From Buttiauxella noackiae ATCC 51607 (lineage in GTDB: Bacteria > Pseudomonadota > Gammaproteobacteria > Enterobacterales > Enterobacteriaceae), in the NCBI RefSeq assembly GCF_001654865.1, contig NZ_LXEO01000064.1, forward strand, positions 1-64,000: 64,000 nucleotides of DNA, read 5' to 3'. Shown piece by piece: positions 1-9,983 of this stretch; within the stretch, counting starts at the first letter, position 1, and every line of letters starts with the position of its first letter. The position numbers and the translations under genes are program-made. The notes beneath the pieces are model-generated. The model was not told the origin of the DNA, did no database searches, and was given only the letters and a program-made list of their open reading frames with translations.

Positions 1-36
1 GCAAACTTCGGTGGCTTTTTAGCTCAGGGAATAATG

Positions 37-1815
37 TTACCGATTATTTTGCGTTGCTGGCCTGAACACCACCGCTGCGCGGTCGATCTTCGCACTGCGT
101 TTTAACGCATACCCGACAATAAACACCGCCGCTGCACAGGACAGGAATAGTAACCGGCCCCACATTGGGTTTGGAATAAACACCATTGCAGACAAGCCAA
201 TTGCCATGTAGATGGTCAGGTCGCCCAGCTTGTTACGTTGCATACGGTCAACGATGTCTTGCGCGTCATCTTCAACACACTCGGTTTCAACATCTTTAAA
301 GAATGCATTGGCCGCTTCGACGTTTGTGTCTGTTTGCGGCTTATAGAAGAGCGCGCTCAGGCAGAAGAAGCCACCGGTCAGCACCAGGTGTGCAACGATT
401 GGAATGATAGTTTTCAGTTCGCTAATTTCGCGGCCAGTCAGTTTCTCAACACCGAACCAGGACATGACATACTGTGGCGTGAACACATCAACAACCATCC
501 AGGAGACGCCCAGGCCGAATACTACGGTTGCCCACGGTGCCCATGAAGGTGTTTTGCGAATCAGCATACCGAAGAACAGTGGAACCAGAATCGGTGATTG
601 CAGCAGTGTGGCTACCTGCATCATCAGGTCGAACAGGCTGAGGTGCTTGAGCGAGTTAAAGAACTGCGCCATGAAGATAACCAGCAAGCCGTTAACCAGG
701 CAGGCGATTTGACCCGCACGCAGCTGTTCTTTATCTGTTGCTTTGCCTTTACGCACAATCGTTGCGTAGAAGCTACGTACGAAGATACCGGAGTTACGGT
801 TCAGTGCGGAGTCCATTGAAGACATGGTTGCCGCAAACAGACCCGCCATCAGCAGCCCTACAGTACCCAGCGGCATTGCTTCACGAGCGAACACCAGGTA
901 AACCGCATCACGTGCTTTCGCGCCCAGCTCTGGATATTGCGCGCCGGCATTCGGGTACAGAATCGCAGTTGCCCATGGTGGGATGAACCAAATCACCGCG
1001 CCAATCAGCATCATCAGCAGCGCCATCAGGGCGGCTTTACTGGCGTTTTTGGAGTCTTTAGCATTCAGGAAACGGTAGGATTCCTGCATGTTGTTGATAC
1101 TTTGCAACTGCTTCACGATGAAGAACAGGAAGGTGCCGACCATCAGTAACGGGTAGTTCATATCCGGGCCAGTAAAGAAGCCGGATGGGAACTCAGTCAC
1201 GATGTTTGCCGGGCCACCGACTGCCCACAAGGCAACCACGGCGCAAGCGACGGAAATAACTGCGATAACCAGCGTCTGAATAAAGTCGGACGCTACCACG
1301 CCCCAGGCGCCACTCAGCATGGAGATGGCCAGAACCGCAAGGCCGGTAATCCAGATAGTGCTGATGATGTCAGCGTTAAATACAGCGGAGGCGAACACGC
1401 CAAGGCCATTTAGCCATACACCGGCGTTAATCACGCTAAGTGGGATAATAACCCAGGTAAAGAACTGCTCGTTGACCGGGCCAAAACGGCGACGTACCGC
1501 TTCAGTTGGCGTATCAACACGCATTTGGCGGAAGCGACGCGCAAAGTAAGCCCACGCCAGAAGATAGGCAAACATGTTGCCGATAAATACAGCCAGTACT
1601 GCGAAGCCATCGGTAAAGGCTTTACCTGCAGCACCGGTGAACGTCCAGGCTGAGAACTGCGTCATAAACGCGGTCGCCCCAACCATCCACCACAACATCT
1701 TGCCGCCTCCGCGGAAGTAGTCGCTGGTACTGTTGCTGGCCATTTTTTTAAATAGCAGACTAATGGCTACCATTAATAAGAAATAACCCGCTATTACTAT
1801 GTAGTCGTAAGACAT
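37..1815 (-). CDS. Sodium:solute symporter (SSS/SLC5 family)
   Basis: This 592-residue inner-membrane protein has the hydrophobic profile of the sodium:solute symporter family, with about 13-14 membrane segments. The N-terminal helix is followed by the family's SxxDYFxGGG region (residues about 29-38). A segment reading MSSMDSALNRNSG near residue 330 matches the SSS sodium-site helix. A hydrophilic stretch around residues 495-535 separates the last helices. The start at 1815 follows GGGGCACTC. The substrate cannot be read from the sequence: sugars, uronides, sialic acid and amino acids all have carriers of this type. No catabolic gene follows within the window, because the gene ends 36 bases from the window edge; its operon partners may lie outside. 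Its upstream region carries a degenerate copy of the 126-bp palindromic element. Confidence 0.85.
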   Translation of the reverse strand: MSYDYIVIAGYFLLMVAISLLFKKMASNSTSDYFRGGGKMLWWMVGATAFMTQFSAWTFTGAAGKAFTDGFAVLAVFIGNMFAYLLAWAYFARRFRQMRVDTPTEAVRRRFGPVNEQFFTWVIIPLSVINAGVWLNGLGVFASAVFNADIISTIWITGLAVLAISMLSGAWGVVASDFIQTLVIAVISVACAVVALWAVGGPANIVTEFPSGFFTGPDMNYPLLMVGTFLFFIVKQLQSINNMQESYRFLNAKDSKNASKAALMALLMMLIGAVIWFIPPWATAILYPNAGAQYPELGAKARDAVYLVFAREAMPLGTVGLLMAGLFAATMSSMDSALNRNSGIFVRSFYATIVRKGKATDKEQLRAGQIACLVNGLLVIFMAQFFNSLKHLSLFDLMMQVATLLQSPILVPLFFGMLIRKTPSWAPWATVVFGLGVSWMVVDVFTPQYVMSWFGVEKLTGREISELKTIIPIVAHLVLTGGFFCLSALFYKPQTDTNVEAANAFFKDVETECVEDDAQDIVDRMQRNKLGDLTIYMAIGLSAMVFIPNPMWGRLLFLSCAAAVFIVGYALKRSAKIDRAAVVFRPATQNNR

Positions 1816-2351
1816 ATGAGTGCCCCATGTCCGTATGAGTTAAACCCTTTATCTTTCAAGCAGCATCTTTGTTGGCTGTTTTCACTCGTCTGAATGACTT
1901 ACCTGAGTAAGCTCATCGGGATTCATTCCATTGCCGCCGCGATGTAACTCTAATTCTTTAGGGTTAGTTAGAATTGGAAAGATTAAAACACACCACTCAT
2001 ATAAGTTGAAATAACGTTTTATTTTTTATTTAAAATAACCGATGACGATCATGTTTTTTAATTTCATTATCTTGAAGTTGCGGTTTTTCCGAACGAATAA
2101 GAATGATCTTGTTTGTTTTTTAATCTAAATCAATATGATTTCCTTAAAATAAAAAAAATGCACAGGAATTTTCGAATTGTTTGCCAGGCAAAGGTGAGTA
2201 GTGCAAAGGCGTTAATTTCATCGTGTGTGGATTTGTTTAATATAAAGATTATTTGTTAATTATGTGTGGCATGAAAATTGAGAATTCTCCTCTATTGAAA
2301 AAGAGGCGTTTTTCTTATCTTCCAGAGACTCAAATTTCATGAGATGGGCTT
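1816..2351. other. AT-rich intergenic region between divergent symporter and yjdP
   Basis: No gene is visible here. The part next to the symporter (about 1843-1966) is a worn copy of the 126-bp palindromic element. The rest is strongly AT-rich, with many A and T runs, and must hold the promoters of the two divergent genes. I could not identify a convincing operator. A short near-palindrome, ATTTTCGAAT, lies near 2168. Confidence 0.5.
1843..1966. repeat. Degenerate copy of 126-bp palindromic element
   Basis: This stretch shares, in order, GTTGGCTG, ACTTACNTGAGTAAGCTC, CATTGCCGCC and TAACTCTAATT with the element at 40973-41098. The terminal TATACCC arms are worn: the right end reads CTTTAGGGTTA instead of TTTTGGGTATA. 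It lies about 30 bases upstream of the symporter start codon. I judge it a decayed member of the same family. Confidence 0.55.
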
Positions 2352-2693
2352 ATGAATCGACTCTCCACCGTGCTACTGCTCGGCACCCTGACCATGACAA
2401 CCATTGCCCACGCAGATGCGTTGGATGGTCTGTTTGATAACTCCATTGTGGGGTCTATTTCGCAGGCGATTAACGACGCTTACAATCCGAATGACAGCCG
2501 TAATGACGACAACGACGACCGCCGTTGGGATGAAAGCCAGCGCCGAAATGATGACGATCGCCACCAGTATGAAGACCGGCGCCGTCAGCTCGAAGACCGT
2601 CGACGCCAGCTTGACGACCAACAGCGTCAGTTGGATCAACAGCGTCGCCAGCTTGAAGATGACGAGCGCCGGTTGGATGATGATTTTCGGTAA
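2352..2693 (+). CDS. yjdP: YjdP-like periplasmic protein with RRQLDD repeats
   Basis: The 113-residue product has a signal peptide (cleavage likely after HADA, residue 23). A short domain reads SIVGSISQAINDAYNPND. From residue 50 onward it is almost all Arg, Asp, Glu and Gln in heptad-like repeats (DRRRQLEDRRRQLDDQ), which should form a charged helix or coiled coil. Sequence and position next to the end of the phn operon match E. coli yjdP. Its function is unknown. The gene stands alone on the plus strand. Confidence 0.85.
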   Translation: MNRLSTVLLLGTLTMTTIAHADALDGLFDNSIVGSISQAINDAYNPNDSRNDDNDDRRWDESQRRNDDDRHQYEDRRRQLEDRRRQLDDQQRQLDQQRRQLEDDERRLDDDFR

Positions 2694-2929
2694 ATTTTGA
2701 AAATCGTCGAGTGATAAAAAGCGCATTAAATTTGCGTTTCGCGAGTTGTCTTCTGAAAACTAAAAGCAAACAAAAAAGTGGTGAAACCTTATTCATTTAG
2801 TGTGTTAATTTTCTTTCCAGGCTTAGTTTTTGTTACTACAAGTCCCCGTAATATCGGGAGAAATGTGGTTTTTTTAAGCTGGCTTTAAAGGGAGAAACAA
2901 GCATACTTGGGATAAGGATTTCACAGCTG

Positions 2930-3541
2930 ATGGCACCGAGATTGATAAGCGACGCGGATTTCAACAGAAAGCTCAACGCCCCGGATCGTAACCGGGAACA
3001 CACCCGGGCGTTCCTCGCCAAAGGGGTTAAACCTTTTAGCTTACCCGGCTACATTCCTCCGGCGGGATACCGTCTGGTGATGTCGCCAGACGGTAAACAA
3101 TACCGCCTGCTAAAAGACGATATCACCGCCTACGCGGTAAAAATTGTTACCGGGAAATTTGTGGTGCCAGGCAAACAGCACTGTACGCAGGTCATGGTAT
3201 GGCGCACGTTTATTGCTGAGCACCAGGCTGCGTTAAACGGATTAGCAAAATTGATCTTTGCCTGGTTATTGGAAACGTATGAGATTGTTGTTTCTGATAA
3301 TGAGCAAACCGCTGATGGTCGTCGTTTTTGGGAATACCGCATTTCCGAAGCCATTGCCGATCCTGAATACGAAGTCATGATTTGGGATGGCACAAAAGAA
3401 GATAACGAATTACAACGCATTACGAGTGAAACTGAGTTCATCAGTAAATGGTCACCGTACGCCTGGGGAACCGATCCTGAAATTCATCAGTATCGACTGT
3501 TAGTGATCAGCAAGATTAAATCGGCTAATCCACCCGAATAA
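2930..3541 (+). CDS. Hypothetical protein, 203 aa, inserted next to phnP
   Basis: I do not recognise this protein. It is soluble, with no signal peptide or membrane helix. The C-terminal half contains [15 protein letters not shown] (residues about 123-137), [11 protein letters not shown] and SPYAWG, which recall hypothetical proteins of phages and genomic islands, but I cannot name a family. The start is preceded by AAGGA at 2914-2918, 11 bases upstream. Its 3' end overlaps the 3' end of phnP by 17 bases on the opposite strand. No such gene lies between phnP and yjdP in E. coli, so it looks like an acquired gene. Confidence 0.65.
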   Translation: MAPRLISDADFNRKLNAPDRNREHTRAFLAKGVKPFSLPGYIPPAGYRLVMSPDGKQYRLLKDDITAYAVKIVTGKFVVPGKQHCTQVMVWRTFIAEHQAALNGLAKLIFAWLLETYEIVVSDNEQTADGRRFWEYRISEAIADPEYEVMIWDGTKEDNELQRITSETEFISKWSPYAWGTDPEIHQYRLLVISKIKSANPPE

Positions 3542-4283
3542 CCATCCCATCAAATCCAGCCTCAAATCCTGCGGGTAACGCATTCTCCATCAACCAACAA
3601 TCAAACTGGTGGCTGATATGGGTAAGGACAACGCGCGGGCAGCCAATCTGTTTGTTAAGCTCAATAACGGTATTTAAATCGCAATGGTTTTTGGGCGTAT
3701 CGGCGCGCGGTTCATGGCTGCAATCAATCACGATGACATCAGGCTTATTGTTCGCCAGAAACTTCAGCGTTTTCTCTGGCAGGCCCGCGGTATCGCTTAA
3801 CCACGCCACGCGGCTGTGCGGCGTTTCAAACAAATATCCGAGCGTTAGTTTTGAATGGTTGAGCGGCAGGGGAGTTACGCGCAGCGCTTGCAGAGTAAAC
3901 CAGACGAATGGCTCAAGAGTGTGGCTAAAATCGAGAATCCCTGGGTGCTTAAATAAATCATCACAGCCTTGTTCATCAGCGGGGCCGTACACTGGGATTT
4001 TTTCGCCTACGCCCCAGCGCAATGGGAACAATCCCTGCACGTGGTCCATATGGTAATGGGTCAGCAAAAATTGTTGGAATTCCCCAGGCTGCCAATGGTC
4101 CATTAAGTCGGGAATACCCGCATCCAGTAGCGTCACCGCATCGTTAAACTTCACCACCGCGCTACAGGGTTTACGGCGGTGTTGCGGATGACTACGCGCA
4201 CGCTCGCAGGCAGCACAAAAACAGCCGAACGCCGGAACAAGTTGTGCGCCGCCGGTTCCGCTAAGAGTTAGCGTCAGAGTCAC
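3525..4283 (-). CDS. phnP: PhnP, phosphoribosyl cyclic phosphodiesterase
   Basis: PhnP opens the 5-phosphoribosyl 1,2-cyclic phosphate left by C-P lyase, giving ribose 1,5-bisphosphate for PhnN. It is a metallo-beta-lactamase-fold enzyme. The metal-binding motif HYHMDH, a second His in PLNHSK, the Asp in LSDTAG and the late HISHQFD are present, as are Cys residues near the N-terminus (FGCFCAAC). I chose the GTG at 4283 because it follows GGAGA and gives 252 residues, as in E. coli. The open frame extends to 4361, but that part lies inside phnO in another frame. The gene overlaps the end of phnO by 23 bases and is the last gene of the operon. Confidence 0.93.
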   Translation of the reverse strand: MTLTLTLSGTGGAQLVPAFGCFCAACERARSHPQHRRKPCSAVVKFNDAVTLLDAGIPDLMDHWQPGEFQQFLLTHYHMDHVQGLFPLRWGVGEKIPVYGPADEQGCDDLFKHPGILDFSHTLEPFVWFTLQALRVTPLPLNHSKLTLGYLFETPHSRVAWLSDTAGLPEKTLKFLANNKPDVIVIDCSHEPRADTPKNHCDLNTVIELNKQIGCPRVVLTHISHQFDCWLMENALPAGFEAGFDGMVIRVD

Positions 4284-4719
4284 TGTTTGTCTCCATCGGT
4301 TTGGTGAAACGAAAATGGGTCTGCTGATAACCCTCACGCTCATAAAAACGGTGGGCGTCATATCGTTTGGTGCTGGTGGAAAGCTCGGTTAATTCAGCGC
4401 CAGCGAGCCGGGCGTACTCTTCGGCCCAGCTCAGCAACTTGCTGCCCACACCAAAACCACGCGCTTGCGGCATGACCACCAGTTCCTGAATTTCACCTAC
4501 CCAATTCACATGGTGCAGATGAAACTGCATATGCAAACCAATCATGCCCACCACCTCGCCGTTTAGTTCGGCGAGTTGATAGCATAAGTTGTTGTCCTGG
4601 AGGTTTGCCGCAAATCCAGCGTTAAACGCCTGGCGATTAAATTCCGCCTGCTTTAATTCGCAAATCAGAGCGTAGACGGCATCGGTATCGGCAAGCGTGG
4701 CGGGGCGAAATTCCAACAT
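4261..4719 (-). CDS. phnO: PhnO, aminoalkylphosphonate N-acetyltransferase
   Basis: PhnO is a GNAT enzyme that acetylates the amino group of aminoalkylphosphonates before C-P cleavage. The acetyl-CoA loop is visible as [16 protein letters not shown] (residues about 80-95), preceded by the beta-4 strand GEIQELVV. At 152 residues it is slightly longer than E. coli PhnO (144) because of an Asp/Ser-rich tail. A REP palindrome separates it from phnN, and its 3' end overlaps phnP. Confidence 0.92.
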   Translation of the reverse strand: MLEFRPATLADTDAVYALICELKQAEFNRQAFNAGFAANLQDNNLCYQLAELNGEVVGMIGLHMQFHLHHVNWVGEIQELVVMPQARGFGVGSKLLSWAEEYARLAGAELTELSTSTKRYDAHRFYEREGYQQTHFRFTKPMETNSDSDANS

Positions 4720-4734
4720 GGCGCGTTTCCTTGT

Positions 4735-4815
4735 GAATTTGGTGGATGACGCTGTCGCTTATCCACCCTACAAAACCCGAGTCACAGGTCCGATAAGCGA
4801 AGCGTCATCCGGCAT
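4735..4815. repeat. REP/BIME-type palindromic pair between phnN and phnO
   Basis: Two inverted units, GGTGGATGACGC...GCTTATCCACC and TCCGATAAGCGAAGCGTCATCCGG, form extensive stem-loops. The same GATAAGCG/GCGTCATCC core recurs at seven other intergenic sites in this window. In enterobacteria such units stabilise upstream mRNA and bind gyrase or IHF. Confidence 0.85.
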
Positions 4816-4824
4816 TAAAGCAGC

Positions 4825-5358
4825 TCAGTAGATCAAATGTATAAACGACGAAACAGACTCATCCAGACTACCGTCGTTATTGAGTATCATGCAATTATCC
4901 AAATCCGGGGCATACAAAGCTGCACGTTGCAGACGTTGTTCAATCTGCTGCGCGGTTTCGCGCCCGCGAGCTTCCAGGCGCTTACGCAAAACGTCCGTTG
5001 AAACGTGCAGACAAATCGGCACCAGCGCATCGCCGTAACGTGCCCGCGCCTGCACCAGATGCTGGCGCGAGCCGTTCACCACCACGTCGAGCCCCGAATC
5101 GAGCCAGATATCCAGCTCAATGCCTACGGCATAACTCTGGCGATGTGCCTGCCAGCACAGGGCAAACAGCCCTTGTTTCTGACGCTGAGCGAACTCCTTT
5201 TCACTCAAAGCGATATGGTTTTCACATCCGGCGTCGGCGGCGCGGGTGATGTAACGGTGCGCCACCAGTAGTTGATTATTCTCCTGCTGGCGCAGTGCCG
5301 TCAGCAGGCTGTCTTTCCCGGAACCTGACGGCCCCATCAACCAGACTATTTTGCTCAT
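4825..5358 (-). CDS. phnN: PhnN, ribose 1,5-bisphosphate phosphokinase
   Basis: PhnN phosphorylates ribose 1,5-bisphosphate to PRPP, which returns the C-P lyase product to nucleotide metabolism. The guanylate-kinase-like fold is shown by the P-loop GPSGSGKDS (residues about 9-17). The lid region [16 protein letters not shown] lies near residue 140. The 177-residue length is close to the 185 of E. coli. Its ATG overlaps the phnM stop codon (ATGA), indicating coupled translation. Confidence 0.93.
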   Translation of the reverse strand: MSKIVWLMGPSGSGKDSLLTALRQQENNQLLVAHRYITRAADAGCENHIALSEKEFAQRQKQGLFALCWQAHRQSYAVGIELDIWLDSGLDVVVNGSRQHLVQARARYGDALVPICLHVSTDVLRKRLEARGRETAQQIEQRLQRAALYAPDLDNCMILNNDGSLDESVSSFIHLIY

Positions 5359-6494
5359 CAGAACACCCGTATTCCCTGACGCCAGACGTGGCCGACATGG
5401 ACATGGTCGCCGTGAAGATGCGCCAGCACCATATCGGCACGTTTGCCTTCTGCGAGCACGCCTCGGTCATCGAGATTCAATGCTTTAGCTGGGTTGCGTG
5501 TGACCAGTGCCACCGCTTGTGGCAGGGTAAAACTGTTCGATTCGTCGTGCGCCACGCGGAATGCGGCGTCCAGCAAACTTGCCGGGTAATAGTCGGATGA
5601 GAGAATATCCAGCAGGCCAGCTTGTGCGAGCTCATGTGCTGCCACATTGCCGGAATGCGAGCCGCCGCGCACGATATTCGGCGCGCCCATCAGCACGCTT
5701 AAACCATGCTGGCGTGAGGCTTGTGCGGCTTCAAGCGTGGTTGGGAATTCAGCGATTACGCTACCCAGATCGTGGGATTCCACCACGTGGGCGCTGGTTG
5801 CGTCGTCGTGGCTGGCGAGGGCGATATTGCGTGCGCGGCATTCAGCGGCAATCGCCAGGCGATTGGGCTGTGACCAACGCTCAGCCAGCGCAAGTTGCTC
5901 CGCCTCGTAGCTGTTCATCTGCGCATCGCTGAGCGAATATTTTCCCTGGTAATATTCACGATACTTCACCAGGTTGGAGAACTGGCGCTGGCCCGGTGAG
6001 TGGTCCATTAATGACACCAGCGACACGCCATCGCGCTCGATTAACTGCTGAAACAGCGGCAGCGTGGTGTGATGTGGCAGTTCGCAACGCAGATGCAGGC
6101 GATGCTCGGCACGGTTAACACCGCGCGCCTGGCTGTCCATTACCGCATTGATCATCTTCTCGAGGTTTTCCAGGCGGTCGCCGCCATCGCGCACATCGCC
6201 CAGCGCTACCGCATCCAGCACCGTAGTAATGCCGCTCGCGACCATTAATGCGTCATGGCTGCTCATTGCGGAATGGGCAGGCCAGTCCACTTTCGGGCGC
6301 GGGGTAAAAAATTTGTCGAGGTTGTCGGTATGCAACTCAATAAGTCCCGGCATCAACCAGCCGCCTGCGCCATCGTGCGCCTGCGGGAGCTGGCTTGGGC
6401 TATCGGCAAAGTTGCGGATCACACCGTCGGCCACTTCCAGTGAGCCATTAACCACTTCATTTTCCAGCACCAGCCTGACGTTATTAATGATCAT
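5358..6494 (-). CDS. phnM: PhnM, alpha-D-ribose 1-methylphosphonate 5-triphosphate diphosphatase
   Basis: PhnM removes pyrophosphate from the ribosylated phosphonate triphosphate to give the 5-phosphate substrate of PhnJ. It is an amidohydrolase-superfamily TIM barrel. Metal ligands are suggested by [11 protein letters not shown] (residues about 51-61), HDALM, SHDDAT and SDYYPAS. The 378-residue length equals E. coli PhnM. The start at 6494 lies inside the end of phnL (11-base overlap), and the stop overlaps the phnN start. Confidence 0.95.
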   Translation of the reverse strand: MIINNVRLVLENEVVNGSLEVADGVIRNFADSPSQLPQAHDGAGGWLMPGLIELHTDNLDKFFTPRPKVDWPAHSAMSSHDALMVASGITTVLDAVALGDVRDGGDRLENLEKMINAVMDSQARGVNRAEHRLHLRCELPHHTTLPLFQQLIERDGVSLVSLMDHSPGQRQFSNLVKYREYYQGKYSLSDAQMNSYEAEQLALAERWSQPNRLAIAAECRARNIALASHDDATSAHVVESHDLGSVIAEFPTTLEAAQASRQHGLSVLMGAPNIVRGGSHSGNVAAHELAQAGLLDILSSDYYPASLLDAAFRVAHDESNSFTLPQAVALVTRNPAKALNLDDRGVLAEGKRADMVLAHLHGDHVHVGHVWRQGIRVF

Positions 6495-7185
6495 TTTTAG
6501 CCTCGATGGTTGCCATAGAATGCAGTCTGTCTGCTACCTGGTTGCGCACCGCTTCGTCGTGGAAAATACCGACCACCGCCGCGCCTCGTGCTTTGGCTTC
6601 CAGAATTAAATCCACCACGGCGGCACTGTTTTTTGCATCCAGCGACGCGGTGGGTTCATCAAGCAGTAAAATCGGGTAATCGACGATAAAGCCACGAGCG
6701 ATGTTTACTCGCTGCTGTTCGCCACCGGAAAACGTCGACGGAGCCAGGTTCCACAGGCGTTCCGGGACGTTCAGGCGAGTCAGTAACATTGACGCTTTGT
6801 CTTCACAGACCTCACGCGACACGCCCAGGTCCAGCAGCGGTTGCATCACCACTTCAAGTGCTGAAATACGCGGGATAACGCGCAAAAACTGGCTAACCCA
6901 GCCGATGGTTTGGCGGCGCACCGCCAGCACGTCACGCGCCGGAGCCTGGACGATGTCCAGCCATTCGTCGTTATGTTTGACCCAGATATGCCCTTCATCG
7001 GGTAAATAGTTGGCGTAGAGCGAGCGCAGCAAAGTGGATTTCCCACTGCCGGAATGGCCGTGCAGCACCACACATTCCCCGGATTCGACTTCCAGCGAGG
7101 CATTGGCCAGTACCGGCAAACGGATGCCGTGTTGATGGTGTAACACAAAGGTTTTGCTTAAGTTTTCAACCCGTAAGAGGGACAT
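6484..7185 (-). CDS. phnL: PhnL, ABC-type subunit of the C-P lyase machinery
   Basis: PhnL is an ATP-binding cassette protein required with PhnG, H and I to attach the phosphonate to the ribose of ATP. It is not an importer ATPase. Walker [11 protein letters not shown] (residues about 39-48), signature [14 protein letters not shown] and Walker [13 protein letters not shown] are intact. It is 233 residues against 226 in E. coli. It overlaps phnM by 11 bases and is separated from phnK by a REP-containing gap of 131 bases. Confidence 0.95.
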   Translation of the reverse strand: MSLLRVENLSKTFVLHHQHGIRLPVLANASLEVESGECVVLHGHSGSGKSTLLRSLYANYLPDEGHIWVKHNDEWLDIVQAPARDVLAVRRQTIGWVSQFLRVIPRISALEVVMQPLLDLGVSREVCEDKASMLLTRLNVPERLWNLAPSTFSGGEQQRVNIARGFIVDYPILLLDEPTASLDAKNSAAVVDLILEAKARGAAVVGIFHDEAVRNQVADRLHSMATIEAKNDH

Positions 7186-7199
7186 ATTGATTCCTTAAT

Positions 7200-7313
7200 A
7201 CGTATGCCATGGCGTCGGATGGCGGCTTACGCCTTATCCGACCTACAGGTGCGTCGTTCGTAATTCGTGGTTCGTAGGTCGGATAAGGCGATAGCGCCAT
7301 CCGACGATGACGA
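7200..7313. repeat. REP/BIME palindrome pair between phnK and phnL
   Basis: Two opposed units, GTCGGATGGCGGCTTACGCC and GTAGGTCGGATAAGGCGATA, flank a short spacer in which TTCGT recurs. They fill the only sizeable gap between phnK and phnL. Confidence 0.85.
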
Positions 7314-7316
7314 AAG

Positions 7317-8075
7317 TCAGTTCTGCAAAACTGAAGAAACAAGCAACTGGGTATACGGATGATGCGGGTCATCCAGCACGCGGTCGGTCAGGCCGCTTTC
7401 CACTACCTGGCCTTGTTTCATCACCAGCAGGCGGTCTGCCAGCAGGCGCGCCACGCCCAAATCGTGGGTGACAATCACCACCGCAAGATTCAGTTCGCGC
7501 ACCAGGCCGCGCAGCAGGTCGAGCAAGCGTGCCTGCACGGAAACATCCAGCCCGCCCGTCGGCTCATCCATAAACACCAGCTTCGGGTGCGTCACCAGGT
7601 TGCGGGCGATTTGCAGGCGCTGCTGCATACCGCCGGAAAAGGTGGTCGGCAGGTCGTCGATGCGTGAGGCCGGAATTTCCACCTCTTCTAACCAGTGCTC
7701 GGCGGTGGCACGAATGTCACCATAGTGCCGTGCACCGGTTGCCATTAAACGTTCGCCGATGTTGCCGCCAGCGGAAACGTGGCGGCGTAGACCGTCCATC
7801 GCATGTTGATGCACCACGCCCCATTCGGTGCGCAGCAGGCGGCGGCGCTCGCCTTCGCTCATGCCATACAGCGACGAGTCGAGATAAACCACTTCGCCAT
7901 TTTGCGGGGCGAGGCGGGCAGAAATAGATTTCAGGAGTGTGGTTTTGCCAGAGCCAGATTCGCCGACAATACCCAGCACTTCCCCAGGATAAAGCTCGAA
8001 TGACACATCGCTGAAGCCTTTGCCGGGAGCATAAAGGTGCGTCAGGTTATTGACGGAAAGTAACGGTTGAGTCAT
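7317..8075 (-). CDS. phnK: PhnK, ABC-type subunit bound to the C-P lyase core
   Basis: PhnK is an ABC ATPase that docks onto the PhnGHIJ core complex and is required for phosphonate cleavage. It shows Walker A GESGSGKTTLL (residues about 37-47), signature FSGGMQQRLQIARN, Walker B LVFMDEPTGGLD and the switch His in VIVTHD. I chose the ATG at 8075, which gives 252 residues as in E. coli and overlaps the phnJ stop as ATGA. The open frame runs further upstream inside phnJ, but that part is a shadow. Confidence 0.95.
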   Translation of the reverse strand: MTQPLLSVNNLTHLYAPGKGFSDVSFELYPGEVLGIVGESGSGKTTLLKSISARLAPQNGEVVYLDSSLYGMSEGERRRLLRTEWGVVHQHAMDGLRRHVSAGGNIGERLMATGARHYGDIRATAEHWLEEVEIPASRIDDLPTTFSGGMQQRLQIARNLVTHPKLVFMDEPTGGLDVSVQARLLDLLRGLVRELNLAVVIVTHDLGVARLLADRLLVMKQGQVVESGLTDRVLDDPHHPYTQLLVSSVLQN

Positions 8076-8920
8076 TTGGATGCGGCCTCGCTGTTCTGGC
8101 GGCAGAAATCGGTATCGGAGCAGACGAACATGCGGCTGCCGGCATCGTCGAGCACCACTTCGTCGAGGTAACTGTGGTGCGAGCCGCAAATCGCGCAAGG
8201 CTCTTCCCACTCCTGGACGGTAAACGGATGGTCTTCAAAATCGAGGCTTTCCACGCGGGTAAACGGCGGCACCGCATAGATACGTTTTTCACGTCCGGCA
8301 CCGAACAGTTGCAGTGCAGGCATCATGTCCATTTTTGGGTTGTCGAATTTCGGGATTGGCGACGGGTCCATCACGTAGCGCTCATTCACCTTCACCGGGT
8401 AGGCGTATGTGGTGGCGATATGGCCGAAACGGGCGATGTCTTCATACAGTTTCACCTGCATTACGCCGTACTCTTCCAGCGCGTGCATGGTGCGGGTTTC
8501 GGTTTCGCGCGGTTCGATAAAGCGCAGCGGCTCAGGAATCGGCACCTGATAAATCAGGATCTGATCTTCCGTCAGCGGTGTTTCCGGAATGCGGTGGCGC
8601 GTCTGAATCAGCGTGGCATCGGCGGTGGATTCAGTGGTCGCCACGTTCGTCACGCGCTTGAAGAAGTTGCGAATCGACACCGCGTTGGTGGTGTCGTCTG
8701 CACCCTGGTCAATCACCTTCAGCACGTCGTTTTCGCCAATCACGCTGGCGGTGATCTGGATACCGCCTGTGCCCCAGCCGTAGGGCATCGGCATTTCGCG
8801 CCCACCAAACGGCACCTGATAACCTGGGATTGCTACCGCTTTCAGAATCGCACGACGCAGGGTGCGTTTGGTTTGTTCATCCAGATAAGCAAAGTTGTAG
8901 CCGGAGAGTGCCTTAGTCAC
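8072..8920 (-). CDS. phnJ: PhnJ, C-P lyase (radical SAM)
   Basis: PhnJ is the catalytic subunit. It uses S-adenosylmethionine and a 4Fe-4S cluster to break the carbon-phosphorus bond of ribosyl phosphonates. Its atypical cluster-binding cysteines are visible near the C-terminus as CAICGSHH followed by FVCSDTDFC. The 282-residue length matches the family (281 in E. coli). The start lies inside the end of phnI (8-base overlap), and the stop overlaps the phnK start. Confidence 0.96.
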   Translation of the reverse strand: MTKALSGYNFAYLDEQTKRTLRRAILKAVAIPGYQVPFGGREMPMPYGWGTGGIQITASVIGENDVLKVIDQGADDTTNAVSIRNFFKRVTNVATTESTADATLIQTRHRIPETPLTEDQILIYQVPIPEPLRFIEPRETETRTMHALEEYGVMQVKLYEDIARFGHIATTYAYPVKVNERYVMDPSPIPKFDNPKMDMMPALQLFGAGREKRIYAVPPFTRVESLDFEDHPFTVQEWEEPCAICGSHHSYLDEVVLDDAGSRMFVCSDTDFCRQNSEAASK

Positions 8921-9983
8921 GATGACGTTCCTTTTGCAGACGTTTAAGCAGTTCCAGTTCGGCCTGGAAATCGACGTAGTGCGGCAGTTTCAGGTGCGAG
9001 ACAAACCCGGCGGCTTCGACGTTATCGGCGTGGGCCAGCACGAACTCTTCGTCCTGCGCCGGGCCTGCCACGGTTTCGTCGTAGTCAGGGGCTTGCAGGG
9101 CGCGGTCCACCAGCGCCATTGCCATCGCTTTGCGTTCGCTCATGCCGAACACCAGCCCGTAGCCGCGTGTAAAGTGCGGATCTTCATTTTCCGGCGCGAC
9201 AAAGCCGTTAACCATTTCGCACTCGGTCAGCAGCAGTTCGCCGATGTTCACCGCAAATCCCAACTCTTCCGGAATGATTTCCAGATCGATATAGCCACTG
9301 CGAATTTCCCCCGCGAACGGGTGGTTGCGCCCGTAGCCGCGTTGTGTGGAGTAGGCGAGAGCCAGCAAATAGCCTTCGTCGCCGCGCACCAGTTGTTGCA
9401 GGCGCGAAGAGCGGGAACATGGGTAAACCGGCGGCTGGCGGGTGATGTCATCGGGCTTTTCGCCGTTATCTTCTTCCGCTTTTGCCAGCCCCTGTTTTGC
9501 CAGCAGGCTGAAAACGTGCGGCGCGGGTTCGCTGTGCTCGTCAGCGGTTTTAAGCGTTGGCGTTTCGCCATTCGCCAGCAAAGTGAAATCCAGCAGGCGG
9601 TGGGTGTAATCGTAAGTCGGGCCAAGTAACTGGCCGCCTGGCACGTCTTTATAAACCGCAGAAATTCGACGCTCTAAACGCATCTCGGCGGTGTTTAGCG
9701 GCTCGCTCACCGCCAGGCGTGGCAGCGTGGTGCGGTAAGCACGCAGCAGGAAAATGGCTTCAACCATGTCGCCGCTGGCCTGCTTGATGGCGAGTGCCGC
9801 CAGTTCGCGGTCGGCGATGCCACCTTCGGTCATGACGCGATCAACGGCCAGGCCTAGCTGCTGCTCGATTTGTGCTACACCCAGTTCCGCGAGATTTTGG
9901 TCGCCACGGCGGTTGTGTTCCTGAAGTTGATGGGCGGCGGCTATCGCCTTCTCGCCCCCTTTGACGGCGACGTACATCAGCAC
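8913..9983 (-). CDS. phnI: PhnI, C-P lyase core subunit (nucleosidase)
   Basis: PhnI is part of the PhnGHIJ core. It catalyses displacement of adenine from ATP by the phosphonate, with PhnG, H and L. The 356 residues align from start ([12 protein letters not shown]) to end with E. coli PhnI (354). It overlaps phnH by 7 bases upstream and phnJ by 8 bases downstream, so the core genes are translationally chained. Confidence 0.95.
   Translation of the reverse strand: MLMYVAVKGGEKAIAAAHQLQEHNRRGDQNLAELGVAQIEQQLGLAVDRVMTEGGIADRELAALAIKQASGDMVEAIFLLRAYRTTLPRLAVSEPLNTAEMRLERRISAVYKDVPGGQLLGPTYDYTHRLLDFTLLANGETPTLKTADEHSEPAPHVFSLLAKQGLAKAEEDNGEKPDDITRQPPVYPCSRSSRLQQLVRGDEGYLLALAYSTQRGYGRNHPFAGEIRSGYIDLEIIPEELGFAVNIGELLLTECEMVNGFVAPENEDPHFTRGYGLVFGMSERKAMAMALVDRALQAPDYDETVAGPAQDEEFVLAHADNVEAAGFVSHLKLPHYVDFQAELELLKRLQKERHRD

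Noticed and set aside
8174..8947. Long plus-strand frame of 257 residues opposite phnJ
   Set aside because: It is the antisense shadow of a highly conserved gene and has His/Arg/Phe-rich composition without any family motif.
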